A DNA stretch of 21,010 bases from Candidatus Nitrosocosmicus sp. (GTDB lineage Archaea; Thermoproteota; Nitrososphaeria; Nitrososphaerales; Nitrososphaeraceae). Of the stretch, positions 1 through 7,446 are shown in pieces (position 1 is the stretch's first letter; every line of letters begins with the position of its first letter). Position numbers and translations under genes: made by a program. The notes under the pieces are model-generated. The model worked only from the letters and a program-made list of their open reading frames with translations, ran no database searches and was not told where the DNA came from. The stretch covers positions 1 through 21,010 of the forward strand of contig JAKDMR010000008.1 in the NCBI GenBank assembly GCA_030452275.1. Reading direction: 5' to 3'.

Positions 1-37
1 CAAATTATATAAATTAGAATGCAGTTATAACAAAACG

Positions 38-714
38 TTAAAGGAAACCATTCTTTTCTTTAATCAAGAACTTACAAATTGAATCTCCTTTGGCTGCTCT
101 ATGAGTGACTTCTACGTCAGCGTCCAAAACGTGTTCAAATAATTCGGTTTCAATAGTGCAAGCCTCCCAATGTTTTTCTGTTATCATGATTATTGGACAA
201 TTATACTCCAAAAGAATACGAGAATTGTTTTTTCTCTCCTTTTTAGATTCAGCGATATAGCCTTCTTCATCTCTAATTCTTGCTAACTCTTTTACCTTTT
301 CATTAAATTTCATGTCCTTCATACGAATACTGTATTTATCGAATAGTTCCTTTTGACGTTCCCGCAATACCGACTCGACTGCATCCTTGTCCATTTTTTT
401 TCAAGATAGTCCAAAGCATGTGTTGCTATTTCACCATATGATTTTGGAAACGCAGTTTTACCTGTACTCGTTAACGAGTATTGCATTGGAGGTCTCCCCA
501 CGCCTTTTCGAATTTCAATACTTTCAACCAAACCTCTATCTTGTAATTCACTCAAATGCTTGTGTACAGCCATTCTAGAAATCTTCATAACTTTTGACAA
601 GTCCTTTAATCCTCCTTGCCTCATGACTTTGAGAAAATACAATATTTTTCTTTTTGGATTAGATTGTAAAAAGGCTCCAGATTTCATTCTATCATACCCT
701 TCATTAAGAATCAT
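38..714 (-). CDS. SufR/ArsR-like winged-helix regulator with Cys-containing C-terminal domain, split by a frameshift
   Basis: Two overlapping minus-strand frames together make one regulator of about 225 residues, the usual size of the SufR/COG2345 family. The upstream part (714 to about 394) holds a winged helix: helix-turn-helix around DLSKVMKISRMAVHKHL, then the wing with GVGRPPMQYSLT. The downstream part (394-38) holds the sensor domain, with NCPI, WEAC and DSICKF. Its Cys66 and Cys79 are spaced C-x12-C and Cys107 follows, as in Fe-S-sensing SufR proteins; a fourth Cys is not seen. The frames join at an A8 run (minus strand, 401-394), reading GAA AAA AAA TGG in the first frame. A -1 slip, or one extra A, continues as E-K-K-M-D-K-D. 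In the raw frame the first protein ends after 24 unrelated residues. The second frame has its own ATG exactly at the junction, so separate translation is also possible. Homopolymer error, real mutation and programmed slippage cannot be told apart here. Fe-S sensing is inferred from the family. Confidence 0.75.
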
Positions 715-740
715 TTAGGATACTTAAATATAGTATTTCT

Positions 741-827
741 AATTAATATACAATTTGGTTTATTAATTAAGTTAAGATTATAGATCATGAGACCTAATCA
801 ACTAGACAAAGAATTAATATACAATTT
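741..827. repeat. Two 16-base direct repeats upstream of the split regulator
   Basis: AATTAATATACAATTT occurs at 741-756 and again at 812-827. Each copy is followed by GGTTTATT, with 3 extra bases in the second copy. Both lie in the 242-base gap between the divergent genes. On the minus strand each copy reads as a TATA-like GTATATTAATT. They may be duplicated promoter or operator units of the regulator gene; this is inference. Confidence 0.5.
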
Positions 828-921
828 TAGGGTTTATTTGACGTAGAACAAAAGAATAAAAGAGATTGCCAGATCAAACTCCGGCTCAAAATTATGCCTT
901 CTAAATAAATGTGAAGTACCA

Positions 922-934
922 AAGTTTAAAAATG
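922..934 (+). promoter_or_regulatory. TATA-like box for the 957 gene
   Basis: AGTTTAAAAATGG is centred about 29 bases before the TTG at 957, the spacing expected for an archaeal leaderless transcript. It supports TTG 957 as the start, since there is no in-frame ATG nearby and the nearby ATG at 932 soon meets a stop. Confidence 0.4.
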
Positions 935-956
935 GTTCAAAATAACAAATTATAGG

Positions 957-1880
957 TTGATTATAACAAAACCTCATCTGGCAATAGTAGGTTTGACAAT
1001 CATCACGATTATTCTAATATATTACTATTACTATGAGATAGTTGTATTGCGAGAGAAGCAACCGGAGCCCCAAGAAGTAATTACTCCTGAAGGGAAAGAT
1101 ATTTTCGGAGTTAAAGAGATCTATCCCACCGCAAAAGATGGAAGAGAGTGGTTTATTAATATGGAAGATCCTCTTAATGACGAGTCCTTCTCAATTACAT
1201 CAAAGGTTCCCATAGTCAGGAATATAGAGGATGGTTTAGCTTGGTCAATCAATAATACCCAAATAAGAATGAATATAGATACTCCAGCTGATGTCCAAGC
1301 ATGGAAAAATATTGAGATGACTGGATATATCAAGCTAAAGTCAGTTTATGATACCAATCAAGAAGATGAAGGAGGAACCGATAATGGTGATTCTGAATCC
1401 CTCACCCCTGATTTGACATGGCGTGCAAGAGGCGGCTCACATAATAGTCAAAATCCTTGTGAAGGAACTGCATTAAATGGAGGAATTGATGTTGTAAATA
1501 TGGAAGCAGCTTGGAAGAAGGAAATTTGGCATACAGGTGGATACACCGATTCTAGAGGTTCTGCTAAGGTAACTGAGAGTCCGTTGTTAGATAGATGGAT
1601 CGGGTGGAAGATAATAATGTACAACCAAGACAATGATACAAGTGTCAAAATGGAATCATTTATTGATGATAATAATGATAACGTATGGAAAAAGGTTAAC
1701 GAAATTATTGATGAAGGCGGTTGGTTTGCAAATAGTTCTGATGAAGAATTTAGCAGTGCAAATTGCAATAAGGCCAAGGACTATATAATAACTAATTCAG
1801 GACCAATCGCAAGTTTTAGAGCAGACAATATAGCATTTGATTTTAAGAATCTTAGTATCAGAGAAATTCAGCCGGCCTGA
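957..1880 (+). CDS. Membrane-anchored, probably extracellular beta-rich protein of unknown function
   Basis: 307 residues, TTG start. One hydrophobic segment at about residues 7-27, ending in an unusual run of five tyrosines, is followed by a Pro/Glu linker and a large polar domain. This suggests an uncleaved N-terminal anchor with the domain outside the cell. The domain (about 60-305) is rich in Trp, Asp, Asn and Gly, with motifs such as TWRARGGSH, WIGWKIIMYN and IIDEGGW, and ends in a strand-like segment DNIAFDFKNLSIREI. The pattern resembles LamG/polysaccharide-lyase-like jelly-roll proteins, but I cannot assign an enzyme. Cys168 and Cys270 could form a disulfide. An acidic low-complexity insert (about 133-150) interrupts it. 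It stands alone, divergent from the regulator at 714. The T-rich stretch after the stop (about 1914-1922) may end transcription. Confidence 0.75.
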   Translation: MIITKPHLAIVGLTIITIILIYYYYYEIVVLREKQPEPQEVITPEGKDIFGVKEIYPTAKDGREWFINMEDPLNDESFSITSKVPIVRNIEDGLAWSINNTQIRMNIDTPADVQAWKNIEMTGYIKLKSVYDTNQEDEGGTDNGDSESLTPDLTWRARGGSHNSQNPCEGTALNGGIDVVNMEAAWKKEIWHTGGYTDSRGSAKVTESPLLDRWIGWKIIMYNQDNDTSVKMESFIDDNNDNVWKKVNEIIDEGGWFANSSDEEFSSANCNKAKDYIITNSGPIASFRADNIAFDFKNLSIREIQPA

Positions 1881-2187
1881 AGCCACCTAAACATGATGTT
1901 TTTTACTAGCCATATAGACAAGTGAGAAATTAATTTTTAGTAATTAGTTATCCTTTTGAGTAAACATTGATTAAGTATTAGAAATATTGTTTCTGTTGTC
2001 GGTTATTCTTTAGCTCCTAGCACCTATAGCAACTTTCTACTCAACAAGATTGCACTTATTTGGCATCTAAGTAAAAATAGCGCCTTAAATCATTGTGACG
2101 ACTGGCATTTCCCATTTGATTTTCACCGGCCGTATTATAGTTATCGTTAGCGCCGATTCGTAGATCATAGCACATAAACACTAAAAA
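1881..2187. other. Intergenic region without a recognisable gene
   Basis: I see no supported reading frame here. A T-run at about 1914-1922 could terminate the 957 gene. The part at 2040-2170 is somewhat richer in G+C than its surroundings, with GCGCC and CCGGCCG stretches, but I find no tRNA fold or known RNA motif. Confidence 0.5.
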
Positions 2188-2222
2188 CTTAACCAGGGTT
2201 AACATTTATTAACCTAGTTAAG
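2188..2222 (+). promoter_or_regulatory. Palindromic operator around the TATA box of the multicopper oxidase gene
   Basis: TTAACCAGGGTTAA (2189-2202, a 6-2-6 inverted repeat) and TTAACCTAGTTAA (2209-2221) flank a TATA-like CATTTATTAA (2203-2212). The box is about 27 bases before the ATG at 2234, so the transcript is probably leaderless and a bound protein would cover the TATA box. The AACC-N2-GGTT core also occurs before the MntR-type gene (5293-5304), so that regulator is the natural candidate. Binding is inference. Confidence 0.55.
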
Positions 2223-2233
2223 TAATATAGATT

Positions 2234-3580
2234 ATGCAAAATTTTAGGCGGTACGTGCTGCCCCTTTTTTCAATTGTATTGGTAATTACGGTAGCTTTGA
2301 TAATGTCTACCTACCTACTTAATCCGTTAAATCCATCTTTTGATACCCATGCTCAAAACTCTACGGACAATAGAAAAATGATTGGAAGTCATACACCAGG
2401 CTATCCAGTGTTTCGATCAACTGGAGATATACTCGATCCTATTTCTATTCCTGGCGACTCAAAAAATGCAGTGGTAGATCCGAATCAATATTTGCGTGAA
2501 TTCAATTATGGGCATGTTTCAAAACAACCGAATGGAACCACTCTGAGAGAATACACACTAGTTGCTTCGGATTCGGAAATAAAAGAAGTGTCACCAGGGG
2601 TTTTTTATAATGTATGGACGTACAATGGCACAATACCTGGCCCGACAATTTGAGCTACCGAAGGTGACAAGATAAAGATCAATTTCATAAATAACGGTTC
2701 AAAACCTCATTCAATACACACTCACGGAATACACCCAGCAGAGATGGATGGGGTTTTTGATATGATTGGACCAAAGGGCAAGTTCACGTATGAATTTACC
2801 GCCGAACCATATGGTGTTTATCCTTATCATTGTCACATGACACCTCTAGAAGAACACATAACACATGGACTCTATGGCGTGATGATTATTGATCCAAAGA
2901 CTCCGAGACCACAAGCAGATGAAATGGTAATGGTCATGAATGGATATGATACCGACTTTGACACGGAAAATAACTTTTACACTGTAAATGGGATCCCATA
3001 TTTCTATATGCATGATCCAATAGAGATCAATAAGAATGAGCTAACAAGAATTTATCTCGTCAATATGTTAGAGTTTGATCCAATAAACAACTTCCACTTG
3101 CATGCTAACATGTTTAACTTTTTTCCAAGTGGAACTAGTCAAATTCCTGTTGAGCTAAATGACATTGTAACTATGAGTCAAGGAGAAAGAGGTATCTTAG
3201 AATTCAAGTATAAATACCCAGGAAATTACATGTTCCATGCTCATAAGACAGAATTTGCAGAAAAGGGCTGGATGGGTTTATTCAAAGTGATGGAGAACGG
3301 TCAATACAATAAAAATGAGGCCGTTGTCGGTAACAATAGTTCAACAAACCCAAATAACGTATCCTTTTCGAAGAATCAATCTTATTTCGTAACAGATTCT
3401 AGTCAGAAGGGCGGAAAGAATATTGATTTAGAAAATAATAAAATGGCATATAATTATTCATCCTATAGGGTTAGTAACAACTCACTTCATGACAGCCAAC
3501 AACACACAAACAATCCAAATACATTGATTTCTTCCTATCAGTACGGTCCAAACCCAACAAACCAAGGAGCAACTAGATAA
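2234..3580 (+). pseudogene. Two-domain multicopper oxidase (nitrite reductase-like fold), interrupted by an in-frame TGA
   Basis: A single frame of 448 codons with one TGA at 2651-2653 (codon 140), in the family motif GPTI-R-ATEGD where Arg is normal; CGA to TGA is one transition. Residues 1-30 form a signal peptide or anchor, so the enzyme would be extracellular. The copper-binding motifs all follow the stop: HSIHTHG (His162, His164), YHCHM (His199, Cys200, His201), FHLHA (His288, His290) and FHAHKTEF (His335, His337). Four HxH pairs indicate a trinuclear centre. The only type-1 Cys is in domain 1, as in type C two-domain oxidases. An Asn/Ser-rich tail of about 85 residues follows. Restart at ATG 2744 would lose the first HxH pair, so a working enzyme needs read-through or a sequencing correction. 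The stop overlaps the ZIP start (TAATG). TGA ends other genes here (957 and 5334), so general recoding is unlikely. Substrate unknown. Confidence 0.85.
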
Positions 3581-5265
3581 TGAAAGATAAGAAATTGGAA
3601 AAAGCAGAAAAGGATGAAGAATTAAGTATGAATAAGAAAAATAAAATATCTACCAACCCTTTTGACAACATTAGTGGACTAGACGAAAAGAAACCAGATA
3701 TTAGAGATACAGAAGAGATAACCACCATTGGTATCAATCCAGATAATGCAAACACTAAACCGGCCAAAGGAAAAAGGAAAAAAATTGCATCAGTGGTACT
3801 AGCCATTATACCCTTAATCATTCTGGCTGGTATGATATATTTTCTTTCAAGTCCATATGGTCAAAACTTGATAAACACTGGTGTTCCCCTACCAGAAGTA
3901 ACTATAGAAAAAGTAGAGTTTCATGAGAATCAAGTGGTAGCTTTTATCCGTAATACGGGTCCCGAGCAAGTTACGATTTCCCAAGCAGACATTAATGATA
4001 GGATACAATCTGCCGCAATCGAACCTTCGCAAATATTACCAAGGCTTTCAGACGCTAAAGTCATAATACCCTTTTTTTGGAATACAGCAGAACCTTATGA
4101 AGTAGGCATAACCACTTCTGACGGAACAAGATTTAGCAAGCTCATCGAGGCTGCTGCTCCTGCTCCAATTCCAAACGTCAACCAGATCTCAGTATTTGCC
4201 ATGTTGGGCGTATTCGTGGGTGTAATACCCGTACTAATTGGACTTGCATGGTACCCGTTTATGAGGAAAATAACAAGAAATCAGTATAATTTCTTTTTGA
4301 GTTTAACCGCAGGTTTGTTGGTATTCTTGGGCATTGACGCATTTTTAGAAAGTAATGAAATTGCTGCGAATAATTTAGCTGCGACTTTTAATGGTCAACT
4401 TTTAATGCCAGTCATAATCATCGCGACGTTTCTTGGACTATTATATCTCTCTGAATATTTCGGCAAGAGAGCAGAGTCAAAGTTATCGTACGAATATACA
4501 AAAGAGGAGAATGAAGAGTTTGAGACTAGACATAGGGATACTCAAAATAATTCTATAGAGTCCTCCGCCAGCCCCATATCGAAAACGAGGCTTTCATCAA
4601 CAGCCATGACAAATCCGCTTTCAAGTGATACCATAGATTTAGCAAAACTAGAACAGGAGGAGGGAGAGAAAGAGGAGAGAAAGAAAAAGGAAAAACAACT
4701 GACTCGATTCATTGATAAGCGCGAAATCATCAAGCCTCTTACTCTATCACTAATGGTTGCAATAGGGATTGGTTTGCACAATTTCGGAGAAGGCCTAGCA
4801 ATAGGAGCAGCAGTGTTACTTGGCGAAATTGCATTAAGCACCTTTTTGATCATAGGCTTTACAATACACAATACAACAGAAGGACTAGCTATCGTTGCGC
4901 CACTTGCAAAAACAGGTAGGTTAATGATAAGACGATTAATTGCAATGGGTCTGATTGCAGGGGTTCCTACTATTTTAGGTACCTGGATCGGTGGATTTGT
5001 ATATTCGCCATTAGCCTCAATCATATTCTTGTCGGTTGGAGCAGGTGCAATATTTCAGGTTGTATACACCCTCGCAATTTGGATGAGTAAATCAATTAAG
5101 CAAAGTAGCAGGACTAACAACGCCGAGAGCAAGGATTTTGGAGAAAAATCGGTTAAATCCGGAATGAGATCATTATCTTTCCACGAGAAAAGTCCTAGTG
5201 CAGCAATAATAGCAGGGTTTATCATCGGATTGCTAATAATGTATATTACGGGATTGCTGGTATAA
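3580..5265 (+). CDS. ZIP-family metal transporter with long N-terminal extension
   Basis: 561 residues. The ATG shares its A with the stop codon of the oxidase (TAATG), so the two genes are probably translationally coupled. A charged N-terminus of about 65 residues precedes a membrane segment at 70-90. Residues 100-195 form a soluble, beta-rich domain (PEVTIEKVEF, VVAFIRNTGPEQ) likely outside the membrane. The ZIP core covers 203-560 with about seven further hydrophobic segments. The paired metal-site motifs are HNFGEG (His400, Asn401, Glu404) and HNTTEG (His430, Asn431, Glu434), diagnostic of transmembrane helices 4 and 5. Between helices 3 and 4 there is a long charged cytoplasmic loop (about 298-382) rich in Glu and Lys, where many ZIPs have a His-rich loop. 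The family moves divalent metals such as Zn, Mn or Fe into the cytoplasm. The MntR-like neighbour favours Mn, which is inference. Confidence 0.9.
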   Translation: MKDKKLEKAEKDEELSMNKKNKISTNPFDNISGLDEKKPDIRDTEEITTIGINPDNANTKPAKGKRKKIASVVLAIIPLIILAGMIYFLSSPYGQNLINTGVPLPEVTIEKVEFHENQVVAFIRNTGPEQVTISQADINDRIQSAAIEPSQILPRLSDAKVIIPFFWNTAEPYEVGITTSDGTRFSKLIEAAAPAPIPNVNQISVFAMLGVFVGVIPVLIGLAWYPFMRKITRNQYNFFLSLTAGLLVFLGIDAFLESNEIAANNLAATFNGQLLMPVIIIATFLGLLYLSEYFGKRAESKLSYEYTKEENEEFETRHRDTQNNSIESSASPISKTRLSSTAMTNPLSSDTIDLAKLEQEEGEKEERKKKEKQLTRFIDKREIIKPLTLSLMVAIGIGLHNFGEGLAIGAAVLLGEIALSTFLIIGFTIHNTTEGLAIVAPLAKTGRLMIRRLIAMGLIAGVPTILGTWIGGFVYSPLASIIFLSVGAGAIFQVVYTLAIWMSKSIKQSSRTNNAESKDFGEKSVKSGMRSLSFHEKSPSAAIIAGFIIGLLIMYITGLLV

Positions 5266-5292
5266 GGTGTTAATCTTACAAAGTCTTTTATC

Positions 5293-5312
5293 AAACCTTG
5301 GTTTCTATATAA
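5293..5312 (+). promoter_or_regulatory. Promoter and palindromic operator of the MntR-type gene
   Basis: AAACCTTGGTTT (5293-5304, inverted repeat AAACC-N2-GGTTT) directly abuts a TATA box, TATATAA (5306-5312). The box is centred about 25 bases before the TTG at 5334, matching a leaderless start. The AACC-N2-GGTT core is shared with the oxidase promoter at 2191-2200. Together they suggest autoregulation plus control of the oxidase-ZIP pair. Confidence 0.55.
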
Positions 5313-5333
5313 CTAACTAGGTGAACTAGACAG

Positions 5334-5789
5334 TTGTCAAATAATACTGCATCTTTTGGAGAAAACACAATAATTGACTCTATTAAAAAGGTCAATAGTT
5401 TACAGAGAAAGGAACGTACAGATAGGATGGAAGACTATCTTGAGATTATTTATGAACTAGTTCAACAAAAAGGATATGCCACAAGCGTAGATATTACCGA
5501 GTGTTTGAATGTCTCGGCTCCTAGTGTTACCAAGATGATGAGAAGGTTAGACACCACAGGATATTTAGAATATGAAAAATATAGAGGTATACGATTAACC
5601 CAACAAGGGACAAATGTTGCCCAAAATATTAGGAGAAAGCATGAATTATTGACAGAGTTCTTTACTTTTATAGGTGTGAGAGAGGATATTGCAAACTCAG
5701 ATGCCGAAGGCATAGAGCATCACCTACATTCTGAAACGCTAGAAAGGCTAGAAGAATTTCTGAATGCAAATAGAAGAAAGCAAAAATGA
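5334..5789 (+). CDS. mntR: MntR/DtxR-family metal-dependent transcriptional regulator
   Basis: 151 residues from a TTG start set by the TATA box at 5306; a shorter product from Met32 (MEDYLEIIY) would match the usual MntR N-terminus. The winged helix is at about 32-100, with recognition helix SAPSVTKMMRRL and wing EKYRGIRLT. The dimerisation domain follows. All six metal ligands of Bacillus subtilis MntR (Asp8, Glu11, His77, Glu99, Glu102, His103) have equivalents at identical spacing: Asp34, Glu37, His103, Glu125, Glu128 and His129 (AEGIEHHL). There is no C-terminal SH3 domain, again as in MntR and unlike DtxR/IdeR. This points to Mn(II) as effector, though archaeal members may sense other metals. 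The extra 31 residues at the N-terminus are odd. It lies 68 bases after the ZIP gene and has its own promoter and likely operator. Confidence 0.88.
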   Translation: MSNNTASFGENTIIDSIKKVNSLQRKERTDRMEDYLEIIYELVQQKGYATSVDITECLNVSAPSVTKMMRRLDTTGYLEYEKYRGIRLTQQGTNVAQNIRRKHELLTEFFTFIGVREDIANSDAEGIEHHLHSETLERLEEFLNANRRKQK

Positions 5790-6398
5790 TAGTAAAGAAC
5801 CAAGATATATTTTATAAAATATGACGATCTTAGAATTTTTTTCCTTATTACCTATTTTAGCAGGTTAATTGGAATTTATCAATAATTGAGATATTTATCA
5901 ACATCTCCATCGGATCAATACTTGATTGATCACCCATGTAGCTTTAGTGCAGGAATTTGTTTAAATACAAAATTTGGTAAAAAGAATCAAGTAATATAGG
6001 TAGTCATCACAATCATAATCATATTTTAGAACGTAAGAAAAAGGTAACATTGGAATGGGAAGTTTCAACCGAGTAGGTCTATATGAATCGAAGACGACAG
6101 ATAGTCCGTAAGAAATTTTTACCCTTTGGCTTCTTCTATCCAAAGGTTTGAATGCATAAATGAGCAAGTAAACTATAAGAATAGAATCAATAAAATCTTG
6201 TAATCAAGAATGAGCATCTAAATGGTCCAGACGTAAACGGAAATTAGTAAGATATGCAACGGTAGAAGCAAGACTCGAGCCTTAACTTCAGACCTCTAAT
6301 GCTAAGAATGTAATCCTACCTTTAGGATTATCAAGATTTATTGGACCACTAAATTAGATCTTAGGACCAGCCTAAAAGAATGGGTAATGAATTAAAAA
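5790..6398. other. 609-base intergenic region without a supported gene
   Basis: A T-run at about 5836-5843 may end transcription of the mntR-like gene. An inverted repeat CCTTTGG (6123-6129) / CCAAAGG (6140-6146) could form a 7-bp hairpin with a 10-base loop. A minus-strand frame at 5961-6167 (68 codons) resembles no family I know and looks like chance. I see no tRNA fold. The length is unusual compared with the other gaps, so a small RNA or a decayed gene is possible but not shown. Confidence 0.4.
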
Positions 6399-7157
6399 TT
6401 ATATTTTTTCATAATAATCCACTATTTTAGACAAATCGCTATTTTTTCGCTTCTTTCTTTGTTCTAGTATAGTTTTCCAATCAAAAGAATAAGATTCTGT
6501 TACGTCTGCTATGTCGGCATTTGAAAATGCTAGCACATATTGATACTTTTTATTCCAATTTTTTTCATAATAATGAGGATTGTTAATTGAAATAGGATAT
6601 TCAAGAGTTGAATCCACATGAATCCATTTTCCCTCAATAAGAGCTTCGTTCCAACAGTGATCAAGAAAATCATGTACTATTCTCGATTGTATCGACAAAG
6701 AATTCAGTATAGCCCCAAATAGAAACGACCATTCACTACATCTGCCGATACGATTAAATGCTATATTTTCGATCTCGCCGTACCGAGGAAACACCACTGT
6801 AAAAGAACATTTGGGGCAGGTATGATATTCGACACCTCTTACTATCCAAGAATTGCCTTTAACATATCTAAGATTCAGTGATAAGCTGCACAATTGACAT
6901 ACGGGGCTCTTGTCCATCCATTTCATAAATTCATGTTTATACCAAGTAAACAGCAAAGTCATAGGCATCATCAAGTCTAAATTTCCAGCTATCCTTTTAT
7001 CAAATTCATTTTTAATATTGACGGGCACCAACATCCGAATTGATTCAAGTAGACCCGTATCCTGATATTGCTTGGCAACTTGTTTGTACAGAATAAGAGT
7101 GTCCTTTGTAAGTGGATATGGAAGGCCATTATTTGCTAAATCAAAAAAGTTTAGCAC
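6399..7157 (-). CDS. Peptide:N-glycanase (PNGase)-like transglutaminase-fold protein
   Basis: 252 residues, GTG start, with a TATA-like TTTTTAAAT (7179-7187) about 25 bases upstream. It closely follows the Png1/PNGase plan: WYKHEFMKWMDKSPVCQLC with Cys87 and Cys90, then CPKC (Cys114, Cys117) as a zinc site; RIGRCSEWSFLF with the predicted nucleophile Cys140; VHDFLDHCWNE with His167; WIHVDST with Asp182. After the triad, YYEKNWNKKYQYVLAFS and DVTESYSFDW match the segment that follows the triad in eukaryotic PNGase. The Cys-to-His spacing of 27 equals that of yeast Png1 as I recall it. The family cleaves the Asn-glycan amide bond of N-glycoproteins, yielding Asp and a free glycosylamine. There is no signal peptide, so it would be cytoplasmic. 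It is divergent from an M1 aminopeptidase across 289 bases. Another transglutaminase-fold activity, such as a peptidase, cannot be excluded; the fold assignment is strong and the substrate is inferred. Confidence 0.82.
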   Translation of the reverse strand: MLNFFDLANNGLPYPLTKDTLILYKQVAKQYQDTGLLESIRMLVPVNIKNEFDKRIAGNLDLMMPMTLLFTWYKHEFMKWMDKSPVCQLCSLSLNLRYVKGNSWIVRGVEYHTCPKCSFTVVFPRYGEIENIAFNRIGRCSEWSFLFGAILNSLSIQSRIVHDFLDHCWNEALIEGKWIHVDSTLEYPISINNPHYYEKNWNKKYQYVLAFSNADIADVTESYSFDWKTILEQRKKRKNSDLSKIVDYYEKI

Positions 7158-7446
7158 TAGTTAATCACTAAATAATCATTTAAAAATCAAGTGCTCCTAA
7201 GAAAGGCTCTTGCATTACGAATTTCTTCTAAAAGTTATTGACATATGCAAGCATAAAAATTCAATCGGAAGAAAGTCTCGAGTTGGGGAGGGTTGAATAC
7301 TCAAAGCAGAAAAGTTAAGGTCCGGCGAGGCAAGTCAAGAAAAGTAAGCACTAAAGGTCTACATTTTCACGATTCTATTCTATTCTATTTTCAATAGACT
7401 TATGTTTGAATAAGCGCATATGGGTAAGTGACAAAAGTAATACGAC
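7158..7446. promoter_or_regulatory. Divergent promoter region between PNGase-like and aminopeptidase genes
   Basis: It holds the TATA-like box of the minus-strand gene (7179-7187). A stretch at about 7265-7350 is richer in G (GTTGGGGAGGGTTG, GGTCCGGCGAGGC) than its surroundings. A short ATTCT tandem array sits at about 7374-7388, and CTTAT/ATAAG arms at about 7399-7414. No clear TATA box for the aminopeptidase was found. The G-rich part could be an untranslated leader or small RNA; nothing in the sequence settles this. Confidence 0.35.

Noticed and set aside
2651..2653. TGA as selenocysteine or a genome-wide sense codon
   Set aside because: The family has Arg at this place, not Cys, and TGA is used as stop by at least the 957 and 5334 genes.
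2744..3580. Independent oxidase gene starting at ATG 2744
   Set aside because: It would lack the first HxH pair (His162, His164) and the signal peptide; the upstream frame is the same gene interrupted by TGA.
4542..5024. 160-codon minus-strand frame inside the ZIP gene
   Set aside because: Antisense shadow of the clear ZIP coding sequence; no motif of its own.
5961..6167. 68-codon minus-strand frame
   Set aside because: No family resemblance, Tyr/Leu-rich random composition, no promoter or neighbour support.
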